64,000 bases of DNA, taken from NCBI GenBank assembly GCA_035529895.1, contig DATKVV010000008.1:1-64000 (forward strand), in the 5' to 3' direction. This stretch comes from JAUWKC01 sp035529895 (GTDB lineage: Bacteria; Planctomycetota; Phycisphaerae; Sedimentisphaerales; Anaerobacaceae). The number at the start of each line of letters is the position of its first letter. Position 1 is the stretch's first letter. Made by a program: the position numbers and the translations under genes. Of this stretch, positions 25,085 to 34,800 are shown one piece after another. Under the pieces are notes generated by a model. That model did not search any database, had not been told where the DNA came from, and saw nothing but the letters and a program-made list of their open reading frames with translations.

Positions 25085-26896
25085 ATGAAAGCAAATGAAT
25101 TTGACTGCATCGTAATAGGTGGGGGCCACGCGGGCGTTGAAGCCGCTCATGCCGCTGCTAAAATGGGCGTCAAAACGGCCCTTATCACCATAAGCAAGGG
25201 TACGATAGCCAGGATGAGCTGCAACCCGGCTATCGGCGGCCTCGCAAAAGGACAGATTGCCCGCGAGGTGGATGCCCTGGGCGGGCTAATGGGTCTGGCC
25301 ATCGACGCGACAGGAATCCAGTTCCGACTGCTGAATCGCTCGAAAGGCCCGGCCGTCCAATCGCCGCGGGCCCAGGCCGATAAACACAGGTACGCGGCCT
25401 GGATGCGCGAAGAACTGGAGCGGATGGAAAATTTGACAATTATCGAAGGGATGGCGGCGGACATCCTAACCGAGGGCGAAGATGTGCGCGCCGCCATCTG
25501 TTTGGATGGGACCACATATCAGGCCCGGACGGTTGTGGTGACAACAGGCACTTTTCTGCGCGGTCTAATTCACGTGGGCGGGGAGCAGCTTACCGGAGGG
25601 CGTATCGGCGAACCGGCCAGCGAGCAGCTCTCGGAATCGCTGAGGCGGCTCGGCCTCCAACTGGGCCGGTTGAAAACAGGTACGCCGCCCCGGCTCGACG
25701 CCTCCACCGTGGACCTAAATAAGCTCGAAATACAATATGGGGACACTTCGCCGAGCCCGTTTTCCTTTGTGACCGACAGAATAGAGCGGCAGCAGATACC
25801 GTGCTGGATCACCTACACCAACGATAAGATACACAAGCTGCTCACGGATAATCTCGACAAAGCGCCTTTATACTCCGGACAAATCAAATCAGTCGGGCCG
25901 AGGTATTGCCCGAGCATCGAAACCAAGGTGGTTCGCTTCCCCGACAAGAATCGCCACCAGGTTTTTCTTGAGCCGGAGGAGGCGGAGATTTCGGTCATCT
26001 ATTGCAACGGCATCAGCACATCGGTTCCAAAGGACGTCCAGCAGCGGATGCTCAGACTCCTGCCGGGCACGGAAAACGCGAGGATAATCCATTACGGGTA
26101 CGCCATTGAGTACGACTACTGCCCTCCGATACAACTGCGAAGCAGTCTGGAGACAAGAAAAATCTCCGGTCTGTTTCTGGCCGGTCAAATCAACGGAACC
26201 AGCGGTTACGAGGAAGCGGCGGGACAGGGCATTCTGGCAGGGATAAACGCCGCCAGGAAAATACAGAATAAGGAGCCGATTGTGCTCGGCAGAGAACAGG
26301 CGTACATCGGCGTGATGATAGATGATTTGCTCACCAAAGGTATCGACGAGCCTTACCGGATGTTTACGTCACGGGCGGAGTATCGATTGTCCCTGAGAGC
26401 AGACAACGCCGACCGAAGGCTCACTCAGCTTGGCCGGGACGTCGGACTGGTGGATGACAGTCGGTGGGCCAGGTTTCAGGACAAGCTCAGCGGTATCGAC
26501 AGGCTTAAGAGCTACCTGCAGGATACGCGTTCGGAAGGTTCGAGCTTGTGGGAACAGTTGCGAAAGCCCAATAACTCTCTGGCCGAAACATTGGGGAACA
26601 AGCCGGAGGTAACAAAAATGAATCTGCGCGATGACGCAATCGAGGCGGTAATTATTGATGCCAAGTACGAAGGTTACCTGGCCAAACAGGAGCGATTAGT
26701 GGCCGGTTTCAGAAGCCTGGAAAAGCAAAGGATTCCGCCCGATTTGGACGTCAACAGGGTTACCCACCTTCGCGCCGAGGCCAGAGAGAAGTTGCTGGCT
26801 TTCAGACCCGCTACGCTCGGGCAAGCCGCACGAATAAGCGGCATCACGCCGGCCGACATTACGGTGCTGCAGATTCATTTGAAGAAATACCATTAG
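25085..26896 (+). CDS. mnmG: tRNA uridine-5-carboxymethylaminomethyl modification enzyme
   Basis: 603 residues. With MnmE it makes the (carboxymethyl)aminomethyl group on wobble uridine-34 of certain tRNAs, using FAD, methylene-THF and NADH. The dinucleotide motif is GGGHAGVEAAHAAA (12-25), followed by MSCNPAIGGLAKG with the conserved Cys, TGTFLRG, and GTSGYEEAAGQG; the C-terminal helical domain is complete. No mnmE partner is in the window. A radical SAM gene follows 31 bases downstream. Confidence 0.97.
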   Translation: MKANEFDCIVIGGGHAGVEAAHAAAKMGVKTALITISKGTIARMSCNPAIGGLAKGQIAREVDALGGLMGLAIDATGIQFRLLNRSKGPAVQSPRAQADKHRYAAWMREELERMENLTIIEGMAADILTEGEDVRAAICLDGTTYQARTVVVTTGTFLRGLIHVGGEQLTGGRIGEPASEQLSESLRRLGLQLGRLKTGTPPRLDASTVDLNKLEIQYGDTSPSPFSFVTDRIERQQIPCWITYTNDKIHKLLTDNLDKAPLYSGQIKSVGPRYCPSIETKVVRFPDKNRHQVFLEPEEAEISVIYCNGISTSVPKDVQQRMLRLLPGTENARIIHYGYAIEYDYCPPIQLRSSLETRKISGLFLAGQINGTSGYEEAAGQGILAGINAARKIQNKEPIVLGREQAYIGVMIDDLLTKGIDEPYRMFTSRAEYRLSLRADNADRRLTQLGRDVGLVDDSRWARFQDKLSGIDRLKSYLQDTRSEGSSLWEQLRKPNNSLAETLGNKPEVTKMNLRDDAIEAVIIDAKYEGYLAKQERLVAGFRSLEKQRIPPDLDVNRVTHLRAEAREKLLAFRPATLGQAARISGITPADITVLQIHLKKYH

Positions 26897-26927
26897 CAAG
26901 TGTTTTTGTGGCAGGTGGTCTGAGAAA

Positions 26928-27998
26928 ATGAACCGGCTTTCGGACAACGTTTACAATAAGGGGCTGGCTCGCAATGAGCCGAAGTTCAAGCTTTGGAGCA
27001 GTGCCGGGTTGCTCTTGACCTACAAATGCAACTGTGCGTGCGAATTTTGCTATTATAACTGCTCCCCAGAACAAGGCAGCCTGATGACCGTTGAGACGGC
27101 CATCTCGGCCTGGCGGTCGTTGGAAAAACTCGCCGGCGCCAGCGCAAGGGTCCACATCACCGGCGGCGAACCCTTTCTATACTGGGAACGGCTTTGTGAA
27201 ATCCTCAGGCAGGCAAAGAAGGAAAAACTCAGACCGGCTGACTTGATAGAGACAAACGCGTTCTGGGCAACCAACGAAAGAATCACCCGGCAAAGGCTCA
27301 AAGCCCTCGACGCGTTTGGTATGCGCCGATTGAAAATTAGCTGCGACCCGTTTCATCACGAATACGTTGAGGCCCGATTGGTCCGGTGCCTGGCGGATAT
27401 TGCAACCGCTGTGCTGGGACCCGAGCGAGTGCTGGTCCGCTGGAGAAAGTACCTTGACGAATCGACAGACACCCAAGCGTTGTCGGGGCGGGAAAAAGAC
27501 TCGCGCTATGTTGGGGCCATGAAGGATTATCCGTGCCGCTTTACGGGTCGAGCCGCCCAACGACTGGCAGTGCTTGTTGCTTCGAGGCCGATAGAGGCCC
27601 TGACCTCGGCAAATTGCAAAGCTGCATTCCTCGGCGCAAAGGGCGTGCATATTGACCCCTGCGGCAACGTCTTCAACGGAACCTGCAGCGGCATAGTCTT
27701 CGGTAACGTCAACAAGACGGCTCTGGAGCATATTTGGGAACAATTTCAGCCGAAAACCGACGAACTAATTGAAACGCTGTTCAGCCTCGGCCCCGCCGGA
27801 TTGCTCGATGAGGCTTCAAAGCTCGGCTACAAGAAGTTAGCCGTGTACACGGACAAATGCCATCTCTGCACCAGTATCCGGCAGTTCTTCTTCGAAAAAG
27901 GCCTTCATAGCTCGACAATCGGCCCCGCGCAATGTTACGACACAGCCAGGTCACTAAAAGCCAAAACGAAAGACGGAGGCCTACATTCAACAAAGTGA
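26928..27998 (+). CDS. Radical SAM protein with SPASM-like C-terminus
   Basis: 356 residues. The cluster motif is YKCNCACEFCYYNC (CxxxCxxC), followed by the GGEP-like ITGGEPFLYW box that contacts SAM. The C-terminal part has extra Cys residues in DPCGNVFNGTCSG and KCHLCTSIRQFF, consistent with one or more auxiliary Fe-S clusters as in SPASM/Twitch enzymes. The substrate is unknown and no peptide substrate gene was seen beside it. It is likely co-transcribed with mnmG; a relation to tRNA modification is only guilt by association. Confidence 0.88.
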   Translation: MNRLSDNVYNKGLARNEPKFKLWSSAGLLLTYKCNCACEFCYYNCSPEQGSLMTVETAISAWRSLEKLAGASARVHITGGEPFLYWERLCEILRQAKKEKLRPADLIETNAFWATNERITRQRLKALDAFGMRRLKISCDPFHHEYVEARLVRCLADIATAVLGPERVLVRWRKYLDESTDTQALSGREKDSRYVGAMKDYPCRFTGRAAQRLAVLVASRPIEALTSANCKAAFLGAKGVHIDPCGNVFNGTCSGIVFGNVNKTALEHIWEQFQPKTDELIETLFSLGPAGLLDEASKLGYKKLAVYTDKCHLCTSIRQFFFEKGLHSSTIGPAQCYDTARSLKAKTKDGGLHSTK

Positions 27999-28007
27999 GT
28001 GTAGGCC
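27978..28007. terminator. Bidirectional stem-loop between convergent genes
   Basis: GGCCTACA and TGTAGGCC pair perfectly (eight pairs, 14-base loop). The stop codon of the radical SAM gene lies in the loop. On the minus strand the hairpin is followed by a T-rich stretch (TCTTTCGTTTT), so it could end both this gene and the metalloprotease gene. Confidence 0.6.
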
Positions 28008-28044
28008 CCGTATTGTGCACTGCTGTCAATGCTACTAACACCGA

Positions 28045-30612
28045 CTATTCGCCCGGCCAGAACCCTTCCTTGAGCCAGTTATCCGCCAGGACTGCATAAT
28101 CCTTGAGGTTCATGTCACCATCGTGGTACAAGTCTATTTCAGCCGGAACAGAATCCAGCCAGTTGTCCGCAATTACCCTAAGGTCCGCCATATCAACGAT
28201 GCAATTGTCGCTCAAATCGGCAATCGGTTTCAGACGCGAGGGAATGCATCTGGGCAGATACAGCCGGATGTCGTCAAAATACACGCCGCCCCAGCCGCCG
28301 GGCGTCACATGATTGTCCCGGTCGCCAAACCCGATATACATCCTCTTTACAGCCGTCAAGGTGATTCCCGAGAAGTCTGTCAGAGCGATATTCCACTCCT
28401 GCCACTCTTGCTTCTTAATGTCACTCATATCTTCACCGGGATAGTCGCCATACTTAACCACCGCGTTACTGTCGGCATCTCCGAGGGCCACATACATCTG
28501 CTCCGTCGCATTTGCATCGTTGTTCGGATCCCCATAGAAATACAGCGTCAGTGCTTTTGCATCCGACGCCGTCCAATCAGAGCCGGTCTCCAAATCGGCA
28601 GCACTTGCCTCGACCTCTGAATAATAGCCCGCGCCCACATCAACCGCATTGAAGTAAAAGAATATCATTGACTGCCGGCCCCCATGCAGCGGGTCTGCCC
28701 ACTCAAACGTTCCAAGGTAGACTACCGACCCCGTCCCGTTCCCGGAACCATCGCGCCACGTATAGGATATCGGGTTCGTGGCGTCGTTGTAGTCTTCAAA
28801 ATCGTCCACAACAAGATAATGCGCGGTCGTAAAGGTCCACACATCACCTTTCCACGGACTGCTGGGATGTGCCGCATTGACCTGGTCGATCCGCCAATAG
28901 TAGGTGCGCCCCAATTCAGGCGGCCCATAATGATACCACGGCTCATAGCCGGTATTTCCACCCGAGGGCAAGGTGGTCTGATATATCCCTGTTGTATCAG
29001 TTGTGTCGGCGTCGTTTACATCGCCGAAGCTCGTCCCGAAGTACACATCGTGCAAATAATCCGCTCCATAACCGGGCTTCCAGCTCAAGGTCACATCGAT
29101 GCCAGCATCTTGCCCACCGCTTTCAGGGGCCGGACAACAGGCCTTGTGCCCACCGGTAGTGAATGTCCAGACTATACCTTTGTGCGTTACCGGATTTCCC
29201 CCTTCGTTCGGGTCGTTCACATCGACCCGCCAGAAGTAGCTGGTATCAAGCTCCAGCTCAGGCAGAGCCGGGAAATTGGGTTCGTTGGTCTCGCCTTGGT
29301 ACTCTGCCGAGAATCTATTGGCATCGTAAACCCCGTCAAAATCTGTGCCGAAATAAACGTGGAACGTAGGGTCCAAAATCCCCACCGGACCAATCCAAGT
29401 CAGAATCAGAACCGGGCTAACATGCCAGGACCCATCCGGTGGACCTGGCGACGTCGCTGCGGCCGCCGTCTGCCCACAGCAGTCAGCACCAAAAACCTTG
29501 TCGAACGGGAAAGTCTGACGCCCGTTGGCTGCCGGAGCGGCTGTGAAACTTGTTATTGAAGCGCCCGCGACGGTGGCATTGCCGTACCTTTCGGGCTCCT
29601 GGTCACAATCGATTTCAAATTTGAAATTGCCCTCCCAAGGCCCATTGTGCTCGAACTCCACGCGGTCCGCAAATATCTTCGGCGTCCAGTCGCCGGGCCC
29701 CACATCGCGCGCCCCCAGAATTCCACGAAAATAGAGCGTCACCTTAGGTTTGCCGACGAAACACGCAACCGTACCGCGATACGTCCAAGTCATGCCTGTT
29801 TGTGTCAGGCCATGGTGCTTGGCCGCCTTGTTATAAAGGTTCGTCGCCAAGCGCGTTTCAAGCTCACCGGTAACAATGGCACTTGAACCCGAACAGCCCC
29901 AGAGCCACTCGGCCCCGTGGATAGTGTCATTGTCTAACACCGTCACCCACGTCTGCATGACATTGTCACCCTTGGTGCGGGTATCGGGCAAAGGACCAGA
30001 AGCAAGACCGTGATCGCAGAAGTCTTCCCCTTCCATAGGATCCACCTTTGTGGTTGGGTACAGATCCCCGAGTCCGAGGACATGACCCCACTCATGCAGT
30101 ATGATGTACGCAAAGTCATTGCGACCTGCTGCTTGTGACCAGTCCGTATAGTAAGGATTAACCCGGATAAGCGTTTTGGTAAGTGTAACACCCACAAATT
30201 CACTCTCAATCGTGTCTGCTCCAGCGGGACCGGCCACGAACCTGATAAGCACATCCGCTGCAGCCAGGTTAGCTGCCTCGGAAAAGCTGGCCCGAATCCA
30301 CAACGCCCATTTGTCCAACTCCGGCTGTATCCTGGCTTTCAGAGCCGCAAACTCCGCATCGTTACAGTCGGCTACCGGAAGCTCGCCACGGTCCAGATAC
30401 CACGTAAGCACATCCTTATCCCAGGAATACCTGAAATCATGATTGCCCACCGTACCCGTATCCACACCGGCCCGCCCCAGTCGTCCGCCAAAGCGAACAA
30501 AGTTATAGGCCGATGCACTCGGGACCAGCAAGGTTGTCACGACACTGATTAACAGCACCAGCGCCATCCAATTATCCCGTCCGGAAACAGTTTTGCTCAG
30601 GAACTTGTACAT
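28045..30612 (-). CDS. Secreted metzincin-like metalloprotease with Fn3-like repeats and dockerin
   Basis: 855 residues. The signal peptide ends near SASA (35). The catalytic motif HEWGHVLGLGD is at 173-183: two His and Glu as in metzincins, with Asp as third zinc ligand as in snapalysin (M7) rather than His. A Met-turn candidate is Met219 in GDNVMQTW. After about residue 390 there are two Fn3/Ig-like repeats with the HVYFGTDFDGV/HDVYFGTSFGDV motif, then a jelly-roll-like domain starting VVDDFEDYND (about 600-785), and a double dockerin-like C-terminus (DNCIVDMADLRVIADNW; DGDMNLKDYAVLADNW). AAAGGA precedes the ATG. It is second in an operon after the small exported protein. Confidence 0.88.
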   Translation of the reverse strand: MYKFLSKTVSGRDNWMALVLLISVVTTLLVPSASAYNFVRFGGRLGRAGVDTGTVGNHDFRYSWDKDVLTWYLDRGELPVADCNDAEFAALKARIQPELDKWALWIRASFSEAANLAAADVLIRFVAGPAGADTIESEFVGVTLTKTLIRVNPYYTDWSQAAGRNDFAYIILHEWGHVLGLGDLYPTTKVDPMEGEDFCDHGLASGPLPDTRTKGDNVMQTWVTVLDNDTIHGAEWLWGCSGSSAIVTGELETRLATNLYNKAAKHHGLTQTGMTWTYRGTVACFVGKPKVTLYFRGILGARDVGPGDWTPKIFADRVEFEHNGPWEGNFKFEIDCDQEPERYGNATVAGASITSFTAAPAANGRQTFPFDKVFGADCCGQTAAAATSPGPPDGSWHVSPVLILTWIGPVGILDPTFHVYFGTDFDGVYDANRFSAEYQGETNEPNFPALPELELDTSYFWRVDVNDPNEGGNPVTHKGIVWTFTTGGHKACCPAPESGGQDAGIDVTLSWKPGYGADYLHDVYFGTSFGDVNDADTTDTTGIYQTTLPSGGNTGYEPWYHYGPPELGRTYYWRIDQVNAAHPSSPWKGDVWTFTTAHYLVVDDFEDYNDATNPISYTWRDGSGNGTGSVVYLGTFEWADPLHGGRQSMIFFYFNAVDVGAGYYSEVEASAADLETGSDWTASDAKALTLYFYGDPNNDANATEQMYVALGDADSNAVVKYGDYPGEDMSDIKKQEWQEWNIALTDFSGITLTAVKRMYIGFGDRDNHVTPGGWGGVYFDDIRLYLPRCIPSRLKPIADLSDNCIVDMADLRVIADNWLDSVPAEIDLYHDGDMNLKDYAVLADNWLKEGFWPGE

Positions 30613-30658
30613 GATTCTAAATCCTTTATCTAAGAAGCTGCATTCGCAGCATCAACCC

Positions 30659-31369
30659 CTACTTCTTGCTCTTTTCCTCATCGGCCTTGGTCTTGATAAT
30701 CTGTTCTTTTTGGATTTGCACCTTGCGCTGATAATCCATTTCCGCCTCTATTATTTCCTGTTCTGTTGGCATCAGGGTCCAGCGTATCTGCTTTGCTGGA
30801 GAAAGTTCGTGCGCCGCCCAAGCAAAATCCTCCGGAATGTCCGTGGGGTCATACGCCCCCTCACGCACTGGTTCAATATCACGCGTCAGCCGCGTCAGCG
30901 ATGCTATGTCATGCACCAGATCGCTGTATGCTCTCCCGATAAGAGTAAGCGACCGCATTTGGCCCTTTGCGTTTCGCACCAGCAGCAGCGGCGGATCGTC
31001 GCACGTGGCATAAGGCTCATCGTTCCGTTCGACCGACATGTCCAGCACGTTCTCCGCACGGATTCTCTCGATCACCTGGGCAGCCTCTCTAATAGCACCC
31101 TTAACCTTGAATTTGCGTTCGATAGTGTCGACAGAGCGGTCTCGACGCACAGCCATAATCACAATATCGCCGCTGCCGGAGATATAAAACTCCTGTGATC
31201 CAAACAGAGGCGAAGACTGCCGAAGCACAATGGCCACTTTCTCGGGCTGGCCCAAAAAGCCATCCGTGGCATTCATCGGTCCTCTTTCCGCCCACGCCAG
31301 CCAACTACTCACCACTACACAAACCACTGCCATTCCGACCGGCAATCGTTTCCAGTATCTGGTTTTCAT
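30659..31369 (-). CDS. Exported protein of unknown function
   Basis: 236 residues with a signal peptide (MKTRYWKRLPVGMAVVCVVV, cleavage after WAE region), a mixed alpha/beta body and a charged helical C-terminal tail (QKEQIIKTKADEEKSKK). No family was recognised. The start at 31369 was chosen because TGGAGG lies five bases upstream; an in-frame TTG four codons earlier lacks one. The metalloprotease starts 46 bases downstream, so the two are an operon. It could be an inhibitor or helper of the protease, but only position suggests that. Confidence 0.75.
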   Translation of the reverse strand: MKTRYWKRLPVGMAVVCVVVSSWLAWAERGPMNATDGFLGQPEKVAIVLRQSSPLFGSQEFYISGSGDIVIMAVRRDRSVDTIERKFKVKGAIREAAQVIERIRAENVLDMSVERNDEPYATCDDPPLLLVRNAKGQMRSLTLIGRAYSDLVHDIASLTRLTRDIEPVREGAYDPTDIPEDFAWAAHELSPAKQIRWTLMPTEQEIIEAEMDYQRKVQIQKEQIIKTKADEEKSKK

Positions 31370-31646
31370 GTTAACCTCCAATCAATAACATTAAGAATAG
31401 GCCCTGCTCGCATTTGCAGCATTAAACTGCACAGACCAAGCACTGTTCACCCTCCGCCCCCGCGCAGCACAACAGACCTGAGTTGCACATCCCTTTTTAT
31501 CTCTTACCAACTGCCGGCCGCCTCATACTTCGCCTTTCCACCCTCAAACTCCCCATATTGGAGAGTTCATCCTTTGCCGGGCAAACCCGGCCAAGCAAAA
31601 ACATTCAGATTTCTGCAAGCCTCTTCCCTGGCTTCCTGACGACTGT

Positions 31647-31674
31647 TCTATAACCATCAAGGCTAATGTGTCAA
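31647..31674 (-). promoter_or_regulatory. Sigma70-like promoter of the exported protein/metalloprotease operon
   Basis: On the minus strand TTGACA (31674-31669) and TATAGA (31652-31647), spacer 16. It implies a leader of about 270 bases. A 72-base element shared with the LamG gene's promoter lies about 50 bases upstream of the -35 box. Confidence 0.6.
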
Positions 31675-31725
31675 TTGTTTTATGGGACTTTCTTCTGATT
31701 TTTTACATTTTGTCCTAATTTACTA

Positions 31726-31797
31726 CAAATAAAGCCCTTAAAGCCTGACAACATAGTCTGCGGTAAGCGGAGCGCCTGCCAGCACCAGGCCAAGCAA
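31726..31797 (-). repeat. Shared promoter-upstream element, copy A
   Basis: 72 bases, about three quarters identical to 36352-36423, beginning CAAATAAAGCCCTT on the plus strand and containing GCGCCTGCCAGC and GGCCAAGCA. It stands about 51 bases upstream of the -35 box of the minus-strand promoter. On the minus strand a GGTGC-TGGCAG-GCGCT stem-loop is possible. Confidence 0.65.
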
Positions 31798-31889
31798 CCC
31801 CGGGAAAAAATGGATGAAGACCCCCTCCTTTAGCTCGGTTGGTCAGACCCGCATTTAGTGTAAGATTACTGGTTAACCATCAACGAAGT

Positions 31890-34800
31890 TTACTGCGAGG
31901 GCGGCCACAGTATCGTTGACAGCCAATTTTCTGCCATTACGTCGTAGTCCCGGAAGTTGACCTGCTTGGTCCGGCGCTCAGGTCCGTTAACGTCGTACAC
32001 ATGATCAACTATATTTGCGGGCGATATCAACTTATAATAACACGATAATCCCTGGCAACCTCTGGCCTCGTTAGCCAGGTAACATACCTCATCCGGTAAG
32101 AGGACGCGGTTATAGATTCGGACGCTGTTAATGTCGCCGTCGAAACCGCCGGCAGTGTTTACATCGGGGAAATCAGAATTCAATGAATTACCGATGCAGA
32201 CCACATCCTGCTCGATATGGGGAATGCAGGGGTCGAACTGCCCTTTCCATATCGAATTGCCGTCGATATACAGGCAGTGGGTATTAGTGTTAGCGTCATA
32301 AGTGACCGCCGCGTGATGCCACTCGTTATCAAGGGGGTTAACCTCCTTATCGTCTCCTGCAACCGTATTGACATAGTAGTTGCCGCAGACCACTGCGGCC
32401 CGAACCACCGTGCCCTTTCGAGAGAGCGTATCGGTCACGAAAACTGCCATAGGATGGCTAAACGAGTCATTGTTCCTCGTTGAGCTAATGAGGATTCCCG
32501 GCTCACTTGTCCGGAACGCTATGGAGATGGAGAAATCGCTCGAACCGTCAAAGGGGTTGACCTCGTTGAAATCGGGCGGGTCCACATACACATTACCAGA
32601 ACCGCCAAGGTGGAGAACTCCGCCAGAAACGTACGCATCGCCCCAAAGCGCACCGTTGTAGGCGTTGCCGGACGTATCGCTGCAATCAGAGTCGAAGGTA
32701 TATTCGACGAGCAGATTGGGGTCGCTATTATAATAGTGTGGCGGCGGCAGAGGCTGAACGTCAAGGTCGCTCTTGAGCCAGTCCCAGCCTATTATCGTGT
32801 GGTCTTTAAAATCAACGAAGCAATCGCCGTCGAAATCGCCGCCGTCGAAACGAGACATCTCGGGCCGGCACCTGGGCGGATACAGTCTGATATCGTCAAA
32901 CCATACGGTCCCTGTGCCGCCGGGCAGCAGCGGATCAAGGGGATTAATGGGAAACAGCTTACTGGGGTCGCCGAAGCCAATGTATATCTTCGTGATATTC
33001 GCCAAATTCACGTGGCCTTCGAACTTTTGCAGGTCAAGATTGACCTCGTTCACGTCACTCGCCTTCTTATCACATTTTTCCGCCCACACAGATATGTTAT
33101 CTTGCAGCGCCACATACATCCACTCATCACCGTTGAGGGGCTTGTTCGGTTCACCGTAGAATTGCAGGACCAATGCCTTAGTGTTACAGGCGGTCCAATC
33201 GCCGCCGATTTCGGCTGCAACCGCTTTTGCTCCGACAGTATTCGCTTCGATCTCAGAAAAATAATTCAGGTCGGGCTGATTGTTGTCGTAGTCATATCTG
33301 ACCGATTGTTGGCCGCCGTGGACATAGTCGGCGTTCGTCTCGAGGACAATATTTGCTCCGCTAACGACGCCCGGCCTGCCAAGCCCGGCCGTCCAGGTAC
33401 CTTCTACCTTGTTCACTTCAGTATCGTATCGCTCAAAATCATCGACGACCACGTGACCTGCCGTGAACTGCCAGACCGGGCCTTTCCACGGGTCCGTGAC
33501 TCTGCTCTCGTAGGTATCATTTACCTCATCCACCCGCCAATAATAAGTCGTGGGCAACAAACTGGCGCGTTCACCTTCGGGAATCTGATAGCTATTGGCG
33601 TCCACTGGGCCATTATGTACCAGGCCTGCCGTGGATGTATCGGCCTCATTGACATCGTCGTAATCAGTACCAAGGTACAAATGATGGCCGCCGGTGGTTG
33701 TTACACAGGCTCCCTTCTTCCAGATAAGGCGCACGTTCCTCGGCTCATCCGGGGCGTCCTCGACGGGCCACGGCTCCGAGGCGCAGCAGCCGACGGTCCT
33801 GAAACTCCAGGTTCTGCCCGTCCAGGGACTGTCGGGGTGAGAATCATTAACCTCATCGACGCGCCAGTGGTACATGACGCAGTCTCCAAGGTCTCCGAAG
33901 TACTCACAGGGGTCAAAGCTGGCGTCAGCGAGAGGCTGTGGGCCCATGTAGACCTCGGCGTTAGTATCGGCGTTGCTCACTTGGTCATAATCCGTGCCGA
34001 AGTATACATCGTGCCAAACCGCGTGCTCTCCCGCCCACCAGCTAAGCGTAGGCAGCTTGCCGGTCTTATCCATTCGGTCGTCCGGAAAAGGCTCCGTCGC
34101 CTTGGCCCGGTAGAATACGGCATGGAGCGTATGGAACATATCGTTGCTGCCGCTGTCGAACTCTACCACGTAGTTGCTATCGCTAATCGGATTGTCGCCG
34201 TCTCCGTCCAATATCCAATAGTCAAATTCATAATTTGGGTCGGTTACAGTCACCGCATTGACGTCAACCCTCAAAGGCGCATTTGTATCATTCCACGTGT
34301 GTGTGGCGGCAACCGGAAGCTCACCCGGGGCGCAGTCCAGTGTGATCTGGTTGACGTTATTTGGATGCACGGCGGGAGCCGGGTCGCTAATCGCCCCGTA
34401 AGATGAAGTAATCACCAGGTCATACGAAGGCACAAAGTTCAATCTGTGACTGAAGTCGAGGTCTACTGTGCCCAAAGCCAGCTTCCAGGGCAGGGCAAAA
34501 GTGGACACGCAGTAATCCCACTCGTATATAAACACCTCGACTTCTACACAGATGTCCGGGTAAAAAGTAAGGACCATCTGCATCTCTAAATGCTCATCAT
34601 AGTCAGCCAGGGCAAGATAATCTCCGTGTTCGCCCACATTTACATCGCACAAGTCACAGACGGGTGTAAACTTGCAGTATTCTTGTGCGGAATTGGCATC
34701 TCCGGGAACTGGCCCGGTGGTAATTGACTCTGCCCACATTTCGGCCGAGATCTCCATCTCCGCCTTCAGATTCACCGTGACGTCGGCTATCTTCGGAATT

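Larger units (their letters stand above)
31370..31889. other. Leader and intergenic region with hairpin, promoter and repeat
   Basis: 520 bases without a credible gene. Besides the promoter at 31647-31674 and the repeat at 31726-31797, it holds a perfect six-pair GCCGGG/CCCGGC hairpin at 31576-31591 with a four-base loop, inside the transcribed leader of the exported-protein gene. Confidence 0.5.

Noticed and set aside
32610..34406. 598-codon plus-strand open frame
   Set aside because: Antisense to the LamG protein gene, which has signal peptide, domains and a strong ribosome site.
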